A stretch of DNA of 64,000 nucleotides from Haliscomenobacteraceae bacterium (GTDB lineage: Bacteria; Bacteroidota; Bacteroidia; Chitinophagales; Saprospiraceae). The notes beneath the pieces are model-generated. The model worked only from the letters and a program-made list of their open reading frames with translations, ran no database searches and was not told where the DNA came from. Below are positions 55,224 to 64,000 of the stretch, piece after piece; position 1 is the first letter of the stretch, and each line of letters opens with the position of its first letter. The stretch spans positions 30,849 through 94,848 of the forward strand of contig CANMVX010000015.1 of the NCBI GenBank assembly GCA_947501115.1. Direction: 5' to 3'. The translations under genes and the position numbers were made by a program.

Positions 55224-55847
55224 ATGACGAAGGGTATCAAACTTTTTATGGGTATTATTTTTGTCCTGGCTTTATTTGGTGCGGGGTATCTTTTTGCACT
55301 ATATCTGAGTGAAAAGGAAAATAATGAAAACAGAATAGAGGAATCAACCATTCTGTTGGAGAAAATACAATCTGTAGCTAAAATGGTTACCATAGAGGGT
55401 TACTATTCAGAGCTTTACCGATATGAAGATTTTTGGGGCTACGATTGGTGGATCTTTCGGAAAAAGGCCATTATGCGGGTGAAAGCCAAGGTGTCGGTCG
55501 GGTTCGATTTAAATAATCTTAAATTTGACCTGGATAAAGAAACCTGGACATTATACATACGAAACGTCCCCACTGAACCCGAAATTATTTCCATCGACCA
55601 TCAGATTGATTATTATGACATAAGTCAGGGTTCTTTTAATTCGTTTTCCGAAAAAGATTACAATAAGATTCAGAAAAATGCGAAGGAAATGATTGCCAAA
55701 AAGGCTGCTACAGGAGAATTAATGATTAGGGCTAAAAAGCAAGGTTTAGAACTATTAGATCTTATAAAGTTTATGGCAGAAGGAGCTGGTTGGAAAGTGG
55801 AAGTGGAATCATTAACCCCAAAACAGGATAAAAACGAGAATCAATAA
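55224..55847 (+). CDS. DUF4230 domain-containing membrane-anchored protein
   Basis: 207 residues from the ATG at 55224. The ORF track's TTG at 55161 would add a basic 21-residue leader and is less likely, though not excluded. A single N-terminal transmembrane segment ('LFMGIIFVLALFGAGYLFALYL') is followed by DUF4230. That domain has 'VAKMVTIEGYYSELYRYED', 'IMRVKAKVSVGFDLNNL' and 'AKEMIAKKAATGELMIRAKKQGLE'. The protein would face the periplasm. The family function is unknown. It lies 99 bases upstream of two oligopeptide transporter genes on the same strand. Confidence 0.83.
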   Translation: MTKGIKLFMGIIFVLALFGAGYLFALYLSEKENNENRIEESTILLEKIQSVAKMVTIEGYYSELYRYEDFWGYDWWIFRKKAIMRVKAKVSVGFDLNNLKFDLDKETWTLYIRNVPTEPEIISIDHQIDYYDISQGSFNSFSEKDYNKIQKNAKEMIAKKAATGELMIRAKKQGLELLDLIKFMAEGAGWKVEVESLTPKQDKNENQ

Positions 55848-55945
55848 TGGCTTTATTTAAAGAAGCTATCTATTTATTCAACTATTTTGTTAACTTTATT
55901 TTTCTCAACATTTAATTTCATCAACCTTTAATATCAATATATAAA

Positions 55946-57511
55946 ATGAATGCAGGTTTAGCTTTATTAATTGCAGGATGGGTATTCGTACTCATTTGGG
56001 TACCGATAGTGGTACTATCGCAAAGAAAAATGCACCCAAAAGCGTTATTTACTTTGTTTTTTGCAGAATTATGGGAAAGATTTTCCTTTTATGGAATGCG
56101 TGCATTCCTCATTTTATATATGACCTCAAGGTTGTTTGATAAATTAAGCCAGGCCGATTCTGACGGAGCCTCCTACGGTATTTATGGTGCTTTTAATGCC
56201 TTATTATATGCATCGCCATTATTAGGAGGTATGTTGGCTGATAAGCTCATTGGATTTAGAAAGGCTATTATTACAGGCGGTTTATTTATGTCGTTTGGCC
56301 AAATTGTCCTTGCTTATAATGCTTTCAATGGCGATACAGAATTATTATTTTTTGTTGGCTTAAGCTTTTTAGCCATTGGAAATGGATTTTTCAAGCCAAA
56401 TATTTCAAGTTTCCTTGGTACTTTTTACGACCGTAACGACAATAGAAAGGATAGTGCATTTACTATTTTTTATATGGGTATAAATATTGGTGCTTTTCTT
56501 GCGCCGTTAACCTGCGGTTATCTTGCCAGAGAGGTTCATTATTCTCTTGGATTCTTGCTCGCTGGCTTAGGAATGCTCACTGGAGTCATTGTTTTCTATA
56601 AAAACAGAGCCGTTTTTGAAGGAAAGGGACTACCGCCTGATATTCCTTTTTTGAAATCATCTTTTATTGCAGGCATAAACAGAGAATGGGCCGTTCTTAT
56701 TGGCGCCTTTTTATTGGTGCCTGTTTTTTCATTCCTTATTCAGGCAGAAGAAATAACTGACTATATTTTACTCCTTGTTGGTTTTGGTATATTGGGATAT
56801 ATTCTATTTAATGCATTTAAATCAGATGAAAAGGAAGAAGGTCAACGATTACTCGTTTTTATGGCCTTATTTTTTGTCCACATGATTTTCTGGGCTTTAT
56901 TCGAACAAGCCGGAGGTTCTATTAATATTCTAACAGATAGATACGTTAACAAACATGGCATTGAAACCTCTCAGTTTCAGTCGGTCAATGCTTTATTTAT
57001 CATCTTACTTGCTCCTGTGTTTACCTGGATTTGGACGGTACTAGGTAGAAAAAAATTAGAACCACGAACACCTATGAAATTCTTTTATGCCATGCTTCAG
57101 ATAGCATTGGGGTATTTTATCATCGTAGTAGGTGCTAAATCTATTCTTCCGGAGGTAAATGAGGGAGGATTGATTCCCATTGTCTTCGTTTTAGGTATGT
57201 ATTTATTTCATACTACGGGCGAATTAAGTCTTTCACCTGTAGGTCTTTCTGTTGTTACTAAGCTTTCACCGGTTAAAACCGTTGGATTTGTTATGGGGTC
57301 CTGGTTTGTTTCTATTGCCTTTGGGCACAAGATTGGAGGCTATTTAGGTAAATTAATAGCTTCGCCGCCTGAGGGCGCCAGTAAAGCGATGGAGTTGCAA
57401 GGTTTCATTGATGTTTATATGAATTGGGGGGTATATATTGTGCTAGGGGTAGCCGCTATTTTGTTTTTTATATCACCTACATTAAAAAAATGGATGCACG
57501 GCGTGCATTAA
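55946..57511 (+). CDS. Proton-dependent oligopeptide transporter (POT/PTR family)
   Basis: 521 residues with about 14 transmembrane helices of the major facilitator fold. 'FAELWERFSFYGMRAFLILYM' carries the ExxERFxYYG motif (TM1), used for proton coupling. 'SAFTIFYMGINIGAFLAPLTCGYLA' is the FYxxINxG signature of the PTR2 family. 'FWALFEQAGGSINI' is the conserved TM7 segment (FWxxxxQ type). Family members take up di- and tripeptides. An OPT-family gene follows after 15 bases, so the locus appears devoted to peptide uptake. Confidence 0.94.
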   Translation: MNAGLALLIAGWVFVLIWVPIVVLSQRKMHPKALFTLFFAELWERFSFYGMRAFLILYMTSRLFDKLSQADSDGASYGIYGAFNALLYASPLLGGMLADKLIGFRKAIITGGLFMSFGQIVLAYNAFNGDTELLFFVGLSFLAIGNGFFKPNISSFLGTFYDRNDNRKDSAFTIFYMGINIGAFLAPLTCGYLAREVHYSLGFLLAGLGMLTGVIVFYKNRAVFEGKGLPPDIPFLKSSFIAGINREWAVLIGAFLLVPVFSFLIQAEEITDYILLLVGFGILGYILFNAFKSDEKEEGQRLLVFMALFFVHMIFWALFEQAGGSINILTDRYVNKHGIETSQFQSVNALFIILLAPVFTWIWTVLGRKKLEPRTPMKFFYAMLQIALGYFIIVVGAKSILPEVNEGGLIPIVFVLGMYLFHTTGELSLSPVGLSVVTKLSPVKTVGFVMGSWFVSIAFGHKIGGYLGKLIASPPEGASKAMELQGFIDVYMNWGVYIVLGVAAILFFISPTLKKWMHGVH

Positions 57512-57526
57512 ACCTTAAAATACAAA

Positions 57527-59500
57527 ATGGGTATGGATAAATCTACCTTCAAGCCGTTTATTTCTGCGGAGCAGCAGCTGCCAGAGCTTACTTTAAAGGC
57601 CATTATTCCAGGTATTTTCCTTGGTATTATCTTTGGTGTTGCCACGGTATATTTAGGATTAAAAGTGGGGTTGACGGTCAGCGCATCCATTCCTATTGCG
57701 GTTTTGGCTATTTCCTTTTTTAAAAAATGGGGAAAAGCCACTATTTTAGAAAGTAATATGGTGCAAACCATAGGTTCTGCTGGTGAATCCGTGGCAGCAG
57801 GCGTTGTATTTACTGTACCAGCTTTACTTTTTTTAGAAGGGGGAAGGCAATATTTTGAATATTTCCAGATTTTCGTACTGGCTCTTATTGGGGGCTTTTT
57901 AGGCGTGCTTTTTATGATTCCACTCCGTCGTGCCCTCATCGTAAAGGAACACGGAAATCTTCCTTACCCGGAAGGTACAGCTTGTGCCGATGTGTTAATT
58001 GCGGGGGAAAAGGGCGGCGATTTAGCTGGTAAAGTGTTTTTGGGTCTTGGCATTGCGTTTATGTATAAAGCGGCAATGTCTATTTTTGGACTTTGGAAAG
58101 AAGTGCCGGCCTTAATTTTCAAGAAGACGTCTGCATTGCCTAATGGAACTATTAACGGTGAAATTACGCCTGAACTTTTAGGCGTTGGGTATATTATTGG
58201 TCCAAGAATTGCCGGGGTCATGGTGGCTGGAGGCGTTCTTTCCTGGTTAGTACTTATTCCGCTCATTACACTCATCGGAGAGGGTTTAACGGTTCCTTTT
58301 GCGCCGGAAACGGTAAAATTGATTAGTGATATGTCTCCCGATGAAATCTGGAGCCGGTATATTCGATACATTGGTGCTGGTGCCGTAACTTTTGGAGGAA
58401 TCATTACGCTGATTAAGTCTCTTCCAACGATTGTTAATGCTTTCAGAGATTCTTTAAAAGACTTTAAAGTGCAAGGAAAATCAACTGAGCGTAGTGAGTC
58501 AATACCTAGAACAGAGAAAGATTTACCTTTATATTTTGTGTTGATTGGAAGTCTGGTTTTATTGGTTTTGATGATGGTTTTGCCTAATCTGCCTACTAAC
58601 TTCTTTTCCGCGCTGTTAATCCTCGTTTTTGGATTTTTCTTTGTCACTGTTAGTTCAAGGATTGTTGGGCTCATTGGAAGTTCTTCCAATCCGGTGTCCG
58701 GTATGACCATAGCTACCTTAATGGCTACGGCTTTGATTTTTTTAGGTATTGGCTGGACCGATTCTGCCTATCAATCGGTGGCATTAGTCGTAGGTTCAAT
58801 GGTTTGTATTGCAGCAGCGAATGCGGGGGCTACTTCCCAGGACTTGAAAACAGGTTATTTGCTGGGTGCGACACCTTGGAGACAACAAATTGGATTACTG
58901 ATAGGTGTTCTGGCTTCGGTGGTAGCTATTGGCTTTACGCTGTTGTTATTGGAGCGAACGTTGGGTATTGGTGAAGCTACTGCAGCACATCCAAACCCTC
59001 TTCCCGCACCACAGGCAACCCTGATGGCTACGGTAATTAAGGGATTATTGGATCAGCAATTACCATGGGGACTGGTTATAGCCGGCATGGGTATTGCAGC
59101 AATGGTTGAATTGTGTGGTATTAGCTCTCTTGCATTTGCCGTAGGTGCTTATCTACCTCTTTCAACTACTTCTCCCATTTTTATGGGAGGATTGATTAAA
59201 CTAATCGCTGATAAATTTAATAAGAAAAAGGATGATTCTGAAATTGGTCCAGGTGCATTATTTAGTTCTGGGTTGATTGCCGGCGGGGCACTTACTGGTA
59301 TTTTAGTCGCCATTTTTATGGGTACTAATATAGGTAATGATGCGCAGGGTAATCCCGTTTCGCTCATGTCTAAAATTAATACAGGTTGGGGAAATGCGAT
59401 GGGGTCAACAGGTGATATCGTTGGATTAATTGCCTTTCTGCTATTAAGTGTACTTTTATTGAAAATGGCGGTTGAGCCAAAAAATAAAGCCAAGGTGTAA
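57527..59500 (+). CDS. OPT family oligopeptide transporter
   Basis: 657 residues, about 16 hydrophobic helices, no similarity to the POT protein next door. 'PELTLKAIIPGIFLGIIFGVATVYLGLKVGLTVSASIP' is the OPT N-terminal signature. 'GNLPYPEGTACADVL' is the second conserved block, and 'NAGATSQDLKTGYLLGATPWRQQ' the third. Bacterial OPT members of this type are linked to oligopeptide, siderophore or metal-chelate uptake. Unlike the POT protein it could move larger or metal-bound peptides, but this is inference. The stop codon lies in the loop of a strong terminator. Confidence 0.93.
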   Translation: MGMDKSTFKPFISAEQQLPELTLKAIIPGIFLGIIFGVATVYLGLKVGLTVSASIPIAVLAISFFKKWGKATILESNMVQTIGSAGESVAAGVVFTVPALLFLEGGRQYFEYFQIFVLALIGGFLGVLFMIPLRRALIVKEHGNLPYPEGTACADVLIAGEKGGDLAGKVFLGLGIAFMYKAAMSIFGLWKEVPALIFKKTSALPNGTINGEITPELLGVGYIIGPRIAGVMVAGGVLSWLVLIPLITLIGEGLTVPFAPETVKLISDMSPDEIWSRYIRYIGAGAVTFGGIITLIKSLPTIVNAFRDSLKDFKVQGKSTERSESIPRTEKDLPLYFVLIGSLVLLVLMMVLPNLPTNFFSALLILVFGFFFVTVSSRIVGLIGSSSNPVSGMTIATLMATALIFLGIGWTDSAYQSVALVVGSMVCIAAANAGATSQDLKTGYLLGATPWRQQIGLLIGVLASVVAIGFTLLLLERTLGIGEATAAHPNPLPAPQATLMATVIKGLLDQQLPWGLVIAGMGIAAMVELCGISSLAFAVGAYLPLSTTSPIFMGGLIKLIADKFNKKKDDSEIGPGALFSSGLIAGGALTGILVAIFMGTNIGNDAQGNPVSLMSKINTGWGNAMGSTGDIVGLIAFLLLSVLLLKMAVEPKNKAKV

Positions 59501-59518
59501 TGCCTTGGCTTTATTTTT
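59480..59518. terminator. Strong bidirectional intrinsic terminator
   Basis: Left arm AAAAATAAAGCCAAGG (59480-59495) and right arm CCTTGGCTTTATTTTT (59503-59518) are a perfect 16-base inverted repeat with a 7-base loop. The OPT stop codon (59498-59500) is in the loop, so the last codons form the left arm. The convergent foldase gene ends at 59545, and the structure has a T-run in both directions. Confidence 0.88.
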
Positions 59519-59544
59519 AATATATGTAAATTTCTTGATATGTG

Positions 59545-60903
59545 TTAATTGGCGCCTCTACTCTGATTAATCCATATATCCAGGTTTGGACAAGTTGAAT
59601 ACTTTTGTTCTAATCTAATGAAGGTTGTACTTATTTTGTCGTCTATCCACGAATTTATATATTCATTTTTCTTTGATTCGATAGATGCTTTTTGGATTTT
59701 AGAGTAATCCTGAAGCAAATTTGCTTTATGGGGAGGTGTTTTTGACTGAAGCTGAATAATATGAAACTGAACTTCTCCAGATGGATCTCTAAATTCAAGA
59801 GGTGCCGTCATACCTTTGACTTTAAGCGTATCAATAGCAAAATAAATATCCGGGTCTAAATCACCTACTTCGAAGAACGTATTTCCTGTAACAGGATTAA
59901 CCATTCTTCCATCATTATTATAGGATTGTGCCTTGTCATAAGAGAATCTTTTAACCGCGAAGGAAAATGAAATAGAATCTTTAAGGATAAGGGTACGAAC
60001 TGAATCTAGTTTTCGTCTAACTAAATCGAAATCTTCCTCTGTAATTTCAGGTCTTAAAAGAATATGACGCACATTGATACTATTACCCCTGCGTCCCATT
60101 AATTGAATTAAGTGGAAACCAAATTGAGATTCAACGATATCGGAAATTTCATTTATTTCAAGTTTATAGGCGGCCGCTTCAAACTCGGGAACATATTTTC
60201 CTCTGGTGGCCCAACCTAAATCACCTCCTGTTTGGGCCGATCCGTCTGCGGAAAATTTTCCAGCCAGCACTGCAAAATCTTCATTATTTTCAATAATTCT
60301 TTTGCGGATTCCTTCTAGTTTATTCATAGTTATCTGGCGCTGAGTATCGTTTACTTTAGGGACGATAACAATTTCACCAATTTCGACTTCCGAGTTAAAG
60401 TAGGGTAGTGAATCCTTTGGTATTTTGGAGAAAAATGATTTTACTTCAGAGGGAGTGATGGTAATATCCTTCATGATTTCACCTCTCATTTTTTCGGATA
60501 GAAGCTGATTTTTTAAATCAGTTCGAAATTGTTCCTTTACATCATTTACAGACTGGCCGTAGTATTCCTCAAATTGCTTGATGTCATTATTCATGAAGGA
60601 TAAAATTCTATCAATTCTTGCGGCTAGTTGATTTTCTACTTCATCATCACCTACTTCAATACTATCCAGTTTAGACTGATTTATCAATAACTTACTGGTT
60701 AGTAATTGCTCTAAAATTTCACAACGGGCGTTCTGAGGTATATCACTCTTTTGAGACATAGCAAGGGCAAATTGTTCCTCCAATTCAGAAAGCAATATAA
60801 GTTCACCGCCTACGGTAGCAATAATTTTATCCATTACTTGTACTTGACCAAAACTGATAAAGCACTGAACGGCAAGAAATAGAGATAGAATATATTTTAA
60901 CAT
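59545..60903 (-). CDS. SurA-like periplasmic peptidylprolyl isomerase
   Basis: 452 residues, signal peptide 'MLKYILSLFLAVQCFISFGQ'. The SurA N-terminal chaperone domain covers about 22-170 ('VMDKIIATVGGELILLSELEEQF'). Two parvulin-type rotamase domains follow, about 180-275 ('EVGEIVIVPKVND...FGFHLIQL') and about 278-385 ('INVRHILLRPEITEE'). 'GGDLGWATRGKYVPEFEAAAY' is the conserved active-site segment of the first. SurA helps outer-membrane proteins through the periplasm, which suits a genome rich in barrels. It is the last gene of a three-gene minus-strand foldase cluster, 75 bases after the lipoprotein gene. Confidence 0.92.
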   Translation of the reverse strand: MLKYILSLFLAVQCFISFGQVQVMDKIIATVGGELILLSELEEQFALAMSQKSDIPQNARCEILEQLLTSKLLINQSKLDSIEVGDDEVENQLAARIDRILSFMNNDIKQFEEYYGQSVNDVKEQFRTDLKNQLLSEKMRGEIMKDITITPSEVKSFFSKIPKDSLPYFNSEVEIGEIVIVPKVNDTQRQITMNKLEGIRKRIIENNEDFAVLAGKFSADGSAQTGGDLGWATRGKYVPEFEAAAYKLEINEISDIVESQFGFHLIQLMGRRGNSINVRHILLRPEITEEDFDLVRRKLDSVRTLILKDSISFSFAVKRFSYDKAQSYNNDGRMVNPVTGNTFFEVGDLDPDIYFAIDTLKVKGMTAPLEFRDPSGEVQFHIIQLQSKTPPHKANLLQDYSKIQKASIESKKNEYINSWIDDKISTTFIRLEQKYSTCPNLDIWINQSRGAN

Positions 60904-60978
60904 AAATAAGGTTATTATCTAAAAAGATACAAAGATGAAAGGAATAGTTGGTTAATTACCTAAGAGGACACTAAAAAT

Positions 60979-61836
60979 TTACTTTAGATAAAAAATTTCA
61001 ATCTGACCTTTCCGTTTAGCAATATCAAACATATCTTCTTTTTTCTCTTCGAGCAATTTTGTTTTTCTGCTTAAAAGAAGCATTCTTTTGAGTTGTTCCT
61101 CTACATATTCTATGGGAGGAATTTCTTGAGGTTTTTTACTATCTAGTATTTTTACCCAAACTTCGAATTCACCATCCTGAATACTGAAGTCCTTTCCTTT
61201 TCTGGAAAACTCCTCAAAACCTATGTTTCTTGGCAGATAAACGGCTAAATTTTCCCATTCGTTCCATTTACTTCCGTCAAGAATATGAGCTAATTCGTAT
61301 TCTTCACAAATATTTTTTAACCGTGCCAGATTAACGTCCGTTGCATTTTTCCAAAGATATTTTAAACTATCTCTTACTGAAATAATCTTTGGGACAACGA
61401 CAACGTTTGCTTTTACGATAGGGTTATCTAATTGATATTGAATCTTATTTTTATCATAAAAGTTAGCAAGTTCTGGTCTAGATATTTCAGTTTCCATCAA
61501 CTGCTCTAATAGAACCTGCTCATAATTATTGCGAACTAAGGAAGATCTGTAATCACGCACCAGCCTGTCAATGTTTAAATCTTTAGGAAGATTATTTTCA
61601 GCTTCATACAGTAAAACAGCTTCTCTAACCCAGCGTTGGGTATAGGCATTGGTAATGAGAGAGCTGTCATAAGCGGAAGTTCCAGGAGGAAACATTCCTT
61701 CTAAATCTTTAATATACAAAGATTTATTATAAACGCGAGCCAGTAGAAAGTTGCCATTATTGGTTTGGATATCCTCGCTACATGAGTAACCAAGAAGAAC
61801 AAGACAAACCAATAAAAATTTGATTAAAGAAATCAT
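60979..61836 (-). CDS. SurA-like lipoprotein with degenerate parvulin region
   Basis: 285 residues. The N-terminus 'LIKFLLVCLVLLGYSCSED' has a lipobox with Cys at residue 19, so this is a predicted lipoprotein. 'LARVYNKSLYIKDLEGMFPPG' resembles a SurA-type N-terminal motif. Residues 140-250 have the outline of a parvulin domain ('VKANVVVVPK', 'EFEVWVKILDSKKP') but lack the usual 'HIL' and 'GGDLGW' motifs. It may therefore be a non-catalytic chaperone. It overlaps the upstream foldase gene by four bases (ATGA), and is followed by another SurA-like gene. I cannot assign a specific partner. Confidence 0.75.
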   Translation of the reverse strand: MISLIKFLLVCLVLLGYSCSEDIQTNNGNFLLARVYNKSLYIKDLEGMFPPGTSAYDSSLITNAYTQRWVREAVLLYEAENNLPKDLNIDRLVRDYRSSLVRNNYEQVLLEQLMETEISRPELANFYDKNKIQYQLDNPIVKANVVVVPKIISVRDSLKYLWKNATDVNLARLKNICEEYELAHILDGSKWNEWENLAVYLPRNIGFEEFSRKGKDFSIQDGEFEVWVKILDSKKPQEIPPIEYVEEQLKRMLLLSRKTKLLEEKKEDMFDIAKRKGQIEIFYLK

Positions 61837-63818
61837 TGTTTAATAAGGCTTTCAAAAGCGGCTTTTGAAATCTGAACAGCATATTTTTTTCTTAGACTAT
61901 CAACCCATTCTTTTTCAAGAAAATCTTGATAATCTGCTATGATATAACCTTTCGACTCATCGAGTGCTTTAGTACTAACAGGTAAAATCTTTTCAATTTT
62001 ATAAAATTCCATATCGGTTGATGTTGGGTTCAGCGCAGCATTAGTTACTATGCCAGACTTCCATTGCGTACCCAATTGACCCGCTTCGATAGATTTTCCT
62101 TTCTCTATGGTAACCTCTTCAGCACTAAGTATCTGGTTATCGTCTTTATTAAAGCGAATGAGAACCTCATTCTTTTTATGTGTTTTTGCGAAATCGCGAA
62201 TTTGAGCAATTTGCTCTTTTGCTGAAGCTTTCAATGTGTAGCGGGTAGTTAACGCTCTTTCGTTCCAGGTGTATTTTCCTTGAACCAACTTATAAAAGTT
62301 AGCGAGGCCCAGTGAGTCTTGACTTGCTTTATCCCAAACGGTTTGTCTGGTAACTTCGAAAAGTAAAATGCCTTCCTCATATTCTCTTAAAAGGTGTCTG
62401 AATTCAGGATATTTTTTTTCTAACTGGCTTTCCTCCAGTTTTAATGTTTCGTTCTCTAAATAGTCTTCATATAATTTTGTCAACATGGAAGGAACAGGAT
62501 CTTGTTGATTCAATCTGAAGCGTAATCGGGCAGATTTTTCAAGATACTGAGCAAAATCTAACAGAGTAAAGGTCTGATTTGCCAAAGTAAATAAATTCTC
62601 TGCTGGCAATTGAGCTGGTATTTTCCAACGGAAAGTGTAGAATGTATCGTTTACAAAAGGCACTAACTGATCGAGTGCTCCTTTATTTTCAACAAAGCCG
62701 GCATTTAATCGAATCTGGTTAAACATATTTTCCTTAGCAAAAGCATAGCGTGAATCCTGACGAACAGCTGCCTCCAGATTTGATTTTGACGTTTCAAAAT
62801 TTGGGATGGTTTTTCTGGAAATACGTTTAATGATATGCCAGCCTAAATTGGTTTGCACGGGCTGACTATATTCTCCATCTTTTTCAAGTTTATAAATCGC
62901 ATCTTCAAAGGCCTGTTCAAATTTATTAATTCCGAAAACGCCTATGTATCCGCCTTTACTTGCCGTTTTGTCATCTTCTGAAAAGGTTGTTGCCAGCGTT
63001 TCAAAACTTGTACCGGCGTTTAAAAGGGCATAAATACTATCTATTTTATTTTTAGGAGTAAAAGGATTTTCACCTTCACCTGATTTTCTTATCAAAATAT
63101 GTGCACCTTCTATTTCGCCGCGGGCTGGACGTCTGGCATTCACCTTTAATAGGTGAAGACCTGCGGGTGTATAAATGGGCAAAGAAATGTCCCCGGGGGC
63201 CATTGAATAAGCGGCTGTTTCCAGATCGTAAAACCCATTAGGGAAAGGAACGTTAATAAATCCGATATGGCCACTATTGGTCTTCGATGACCTGTCCAAA
63301 CTATAATTCCTTGCAAATTCTTCAAAATCAGCACCATTTTTTAGTTTTGCATAAAGATCCATCAAAAACCTGTTGGCACTTAAGGAATCATCTTTAGGTG
63401 CGCTATCGGAGATAGTATATAAAATATGACTAATATCAATATCTTCTAAAGAACGGTCATAGAGCTCTCTAATCAGCCTTCCTGTCACTTCTTTATTCAG
63501 TATATATGCATCGGAAAGTTGTCTTCGATAACCGAGTAGTTCCTCTTTTATATCAGGTAAATTACCTATTTTTTGTGCCTTTGCTTCTTCTACTTTTAAT
63601 TTAAATTTAGTGTATAAATCCAGGTATTCCTGTAAGGAGGCTTTGGTGAAATTTGCATTGGCTCCATTTGTTTTGGCGTAAATGTATTTGAATTCACCAA
63701 CGGTAACAGGATTATTATTTACGGTAAATAATACCTCTTCTTCATTTTGAGCGCTGGCAAAACCTGAAAATAAGATTAAAAATAAAACAGAGAGAAAATT
63801 GATTTTATGGAAATACAT
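61833..63818 (-). CDS. Double-parvulin periplasmic peptidylprolyl isomerase
   Basis: 661 residues, signal peptide 'INFLSVLFLILFSGFASAQ'. 'VLFTVNNNPVTVGEFKYIYAKTN' is the SurA-type N-terminal. The first parvulin domain is at about 130-230 ('DISHILYTISDSAPKDD', 'SGHIGFINVPFPNGFYDLE') and the second at about 240-340 ('EGAHILIRKSGEGENPF', 'KGGYIGVFGINKFEQAFEDAIY'). The C-terminal ~300 residues are a helical extension without recognisable catalytic motifs. It is the first gene of the three-gene foldase operon, overlapping the lipoprotein gene by four bases. The role is probably folding or delivery of outer-membrane and T9SS proteins. Confidence 0.92.
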   Translation of the reverse strand: MYFHKINFLSVLFLILFSGFASAQNEEEVLFTVNNNPVTVGEFKYIYAKTNGANANFTKASLQEYLDLYTKFKLKVEEAKAQKIGNLPDIKEELLGYRRQLSDAYILNKEVTGRLIRELYDRSLEDIDISHILYTISDSAPKDDSLSANRFLMDLYAKLKNGADFEEFARNYSLDRSSKTNSGHIGFINVPFPNGFYDLETAAYSMAPGDISLPIYTPAGLHLLKVNARRPARGEIEGAHILIRKSGEGENPFTPKNKIDSIYALLNAGTSFETLATTFSEDDKTASKGGYIGVFGINKFEQAFEDAIYKLEKDGEYSQPVQTNLGWHIIKRISRKTIPNFETSKSNLEAAVRQDSRYAFAKENMFNQIRLNAGFVENKGALDQLVPFVNDTFYTFRWKIPAQLPAENLFTLANQTFTLLDFAQYLEKSARLRFRLNQQDPVPSMLTKLYEDYLENETLKLEESQLEKKYPEFRHLLREYEEGILLFEVTRQTVWDKASQDSLGLANFYKLVQGKYTWNERALTTRYTLKASAKEQIAQIRDFAKTHKKNEVLIRFNKDDNQILSAEEVTIEKGKSIEAGQLGTQWKSGIVTNAALNPTSTDMEFYKIEKILPVSTKALDESKGYIIADYQDFLEKEWVDSLRKKYAVQISKAAFESLIKQ

Positions 63819-63861
63819 GGCAAGGTATAGTTTAAGTGATAATTTTTCATTTTTGAAAGAA

Positions 63862-63869
63862 CAAAACTA
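63862..63869 (-). promoter_or_regulatory. Bacteroidota -7 element for the foldase operon
   Basis: On the minus strand this reads TAGTTTTG, matching TAnnTTTG, 44 bases before the ATG at 63818. No TTG is seen at the standard -33 spacing. The remaining bases to the window edge are AT-rich with no gene visible. Confidence 0.4.
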
Positions 63870-64000
63870 AAAAATATATCTGACTAGTTAAAAACGAAAA
63901 CAAATTACCGATGATAACGAATTATTAAGAGAAAGATTGTTTGAAAATAATCATAAGTCAAATCCAATATCTTTTCGGTAATACTTATTTTTAAAATAAA

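Noticed and set aside
57964-58710. 248-residue minus-strand ORF opposite the OPT gene
   Set aside because: It lies wholly within the OPT coding sequence, whose conserved motifs are clear. Its translation is Pro/Thr/Ile-rich without a recognisable domain, a typical antisense shadow. The same applies to 57508-57939 and 59149-59493.

Overview
The window is about 64 kb of AT-rich chromosomal DNA from a member of the Bacteroidota, most likely a Saprospiria-type heterotroph; the class is an inference. The evidence is type IX secretion (T9SS) sorting domains of both type A and type B, PorP/SprF and PorV/PorQ family proteins, DUF4290 and DUF4286 proteins, a FISUMP-domain protein, a SusC-style TonB receptor, and Bacteroidota promoter elements (TAnnTTTG) in place of strong Shine-Dalgarno sites. 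No tRNA, rRNA, CRISPR array, insertion sequence or prophage was seen. No stretch over 300 bases lacks a gene; the longest gaps are about 150-225 bases (2410-2600, 11241-11395, 26200-26398, 29846-30068, 41862-42045, 63819-64000).

Layout. 1-5.1 kb: tail of a T9SS substrate, two small conserved Bacteroidota proteins, a ComM/YifB ATPase and an Rpn-type nuclease. 5.1-11.2 kb: a flavin reductase, gatA, and a very large protein built like mammalian soluble adenylyl cyclase (two cyclase domains, AAA ATPase, TPRs). 11.4-14.9 kb: a DUF5916 outer-membrane protein and a Rieske oxygenase. 15.0-23.8 kb: TonB-dependent receptor, 1324-residue secreted protein and PorV-like protein, read as one export and surface module. 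23.8-27.8 kb: greA behind a terminator-like leader hairpin, a HIT protein, an SDR, ruvC and an indoleamine 2,3-dioxygenase family protein.

27.9-40.1 kb is a glycan- and sugar-oriented stretch: DoxX, sulfatase, a beta-propeller fused to an azurin-type cupredoxin and a DUF1080 protein on the minus strand; then on the plus strand nnr (metabolite repair), a flippase-like membrane protein, a sialidase-fold secreted protein, an N-acetylneuraminate-lyase-type aldolase and a sodium:solute symporter. 40.1-47.3 kb holds an ECF sigma factor, a protein combining an inner-membrane segment with an outer-membrane-barrel-like C-terminus, a T9SS type B substrate, PorP/SprF and a six-repeat FISUMP protein: a candidate envelope-sensing and T9SS surface module.

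47.4-64 kb: a second DUF5916 protein, a Gfo/Idh oxidoreductase with a phytanoyl-CoA-dioxygenase-like protein, the conserved ATP-grasp/alpha-E/transglutaminase trio, a DUF4230 membrane protein, two unrelated oligopeptide transporters (POT and OPT), and a three-gene operon of SurA/parvulin-type periplasmic foldases. Together these suit an organism with a heavily used outer membrane that takes up peptides and sugars. All functional statements come from reading motifs in the translations; no database search was run.
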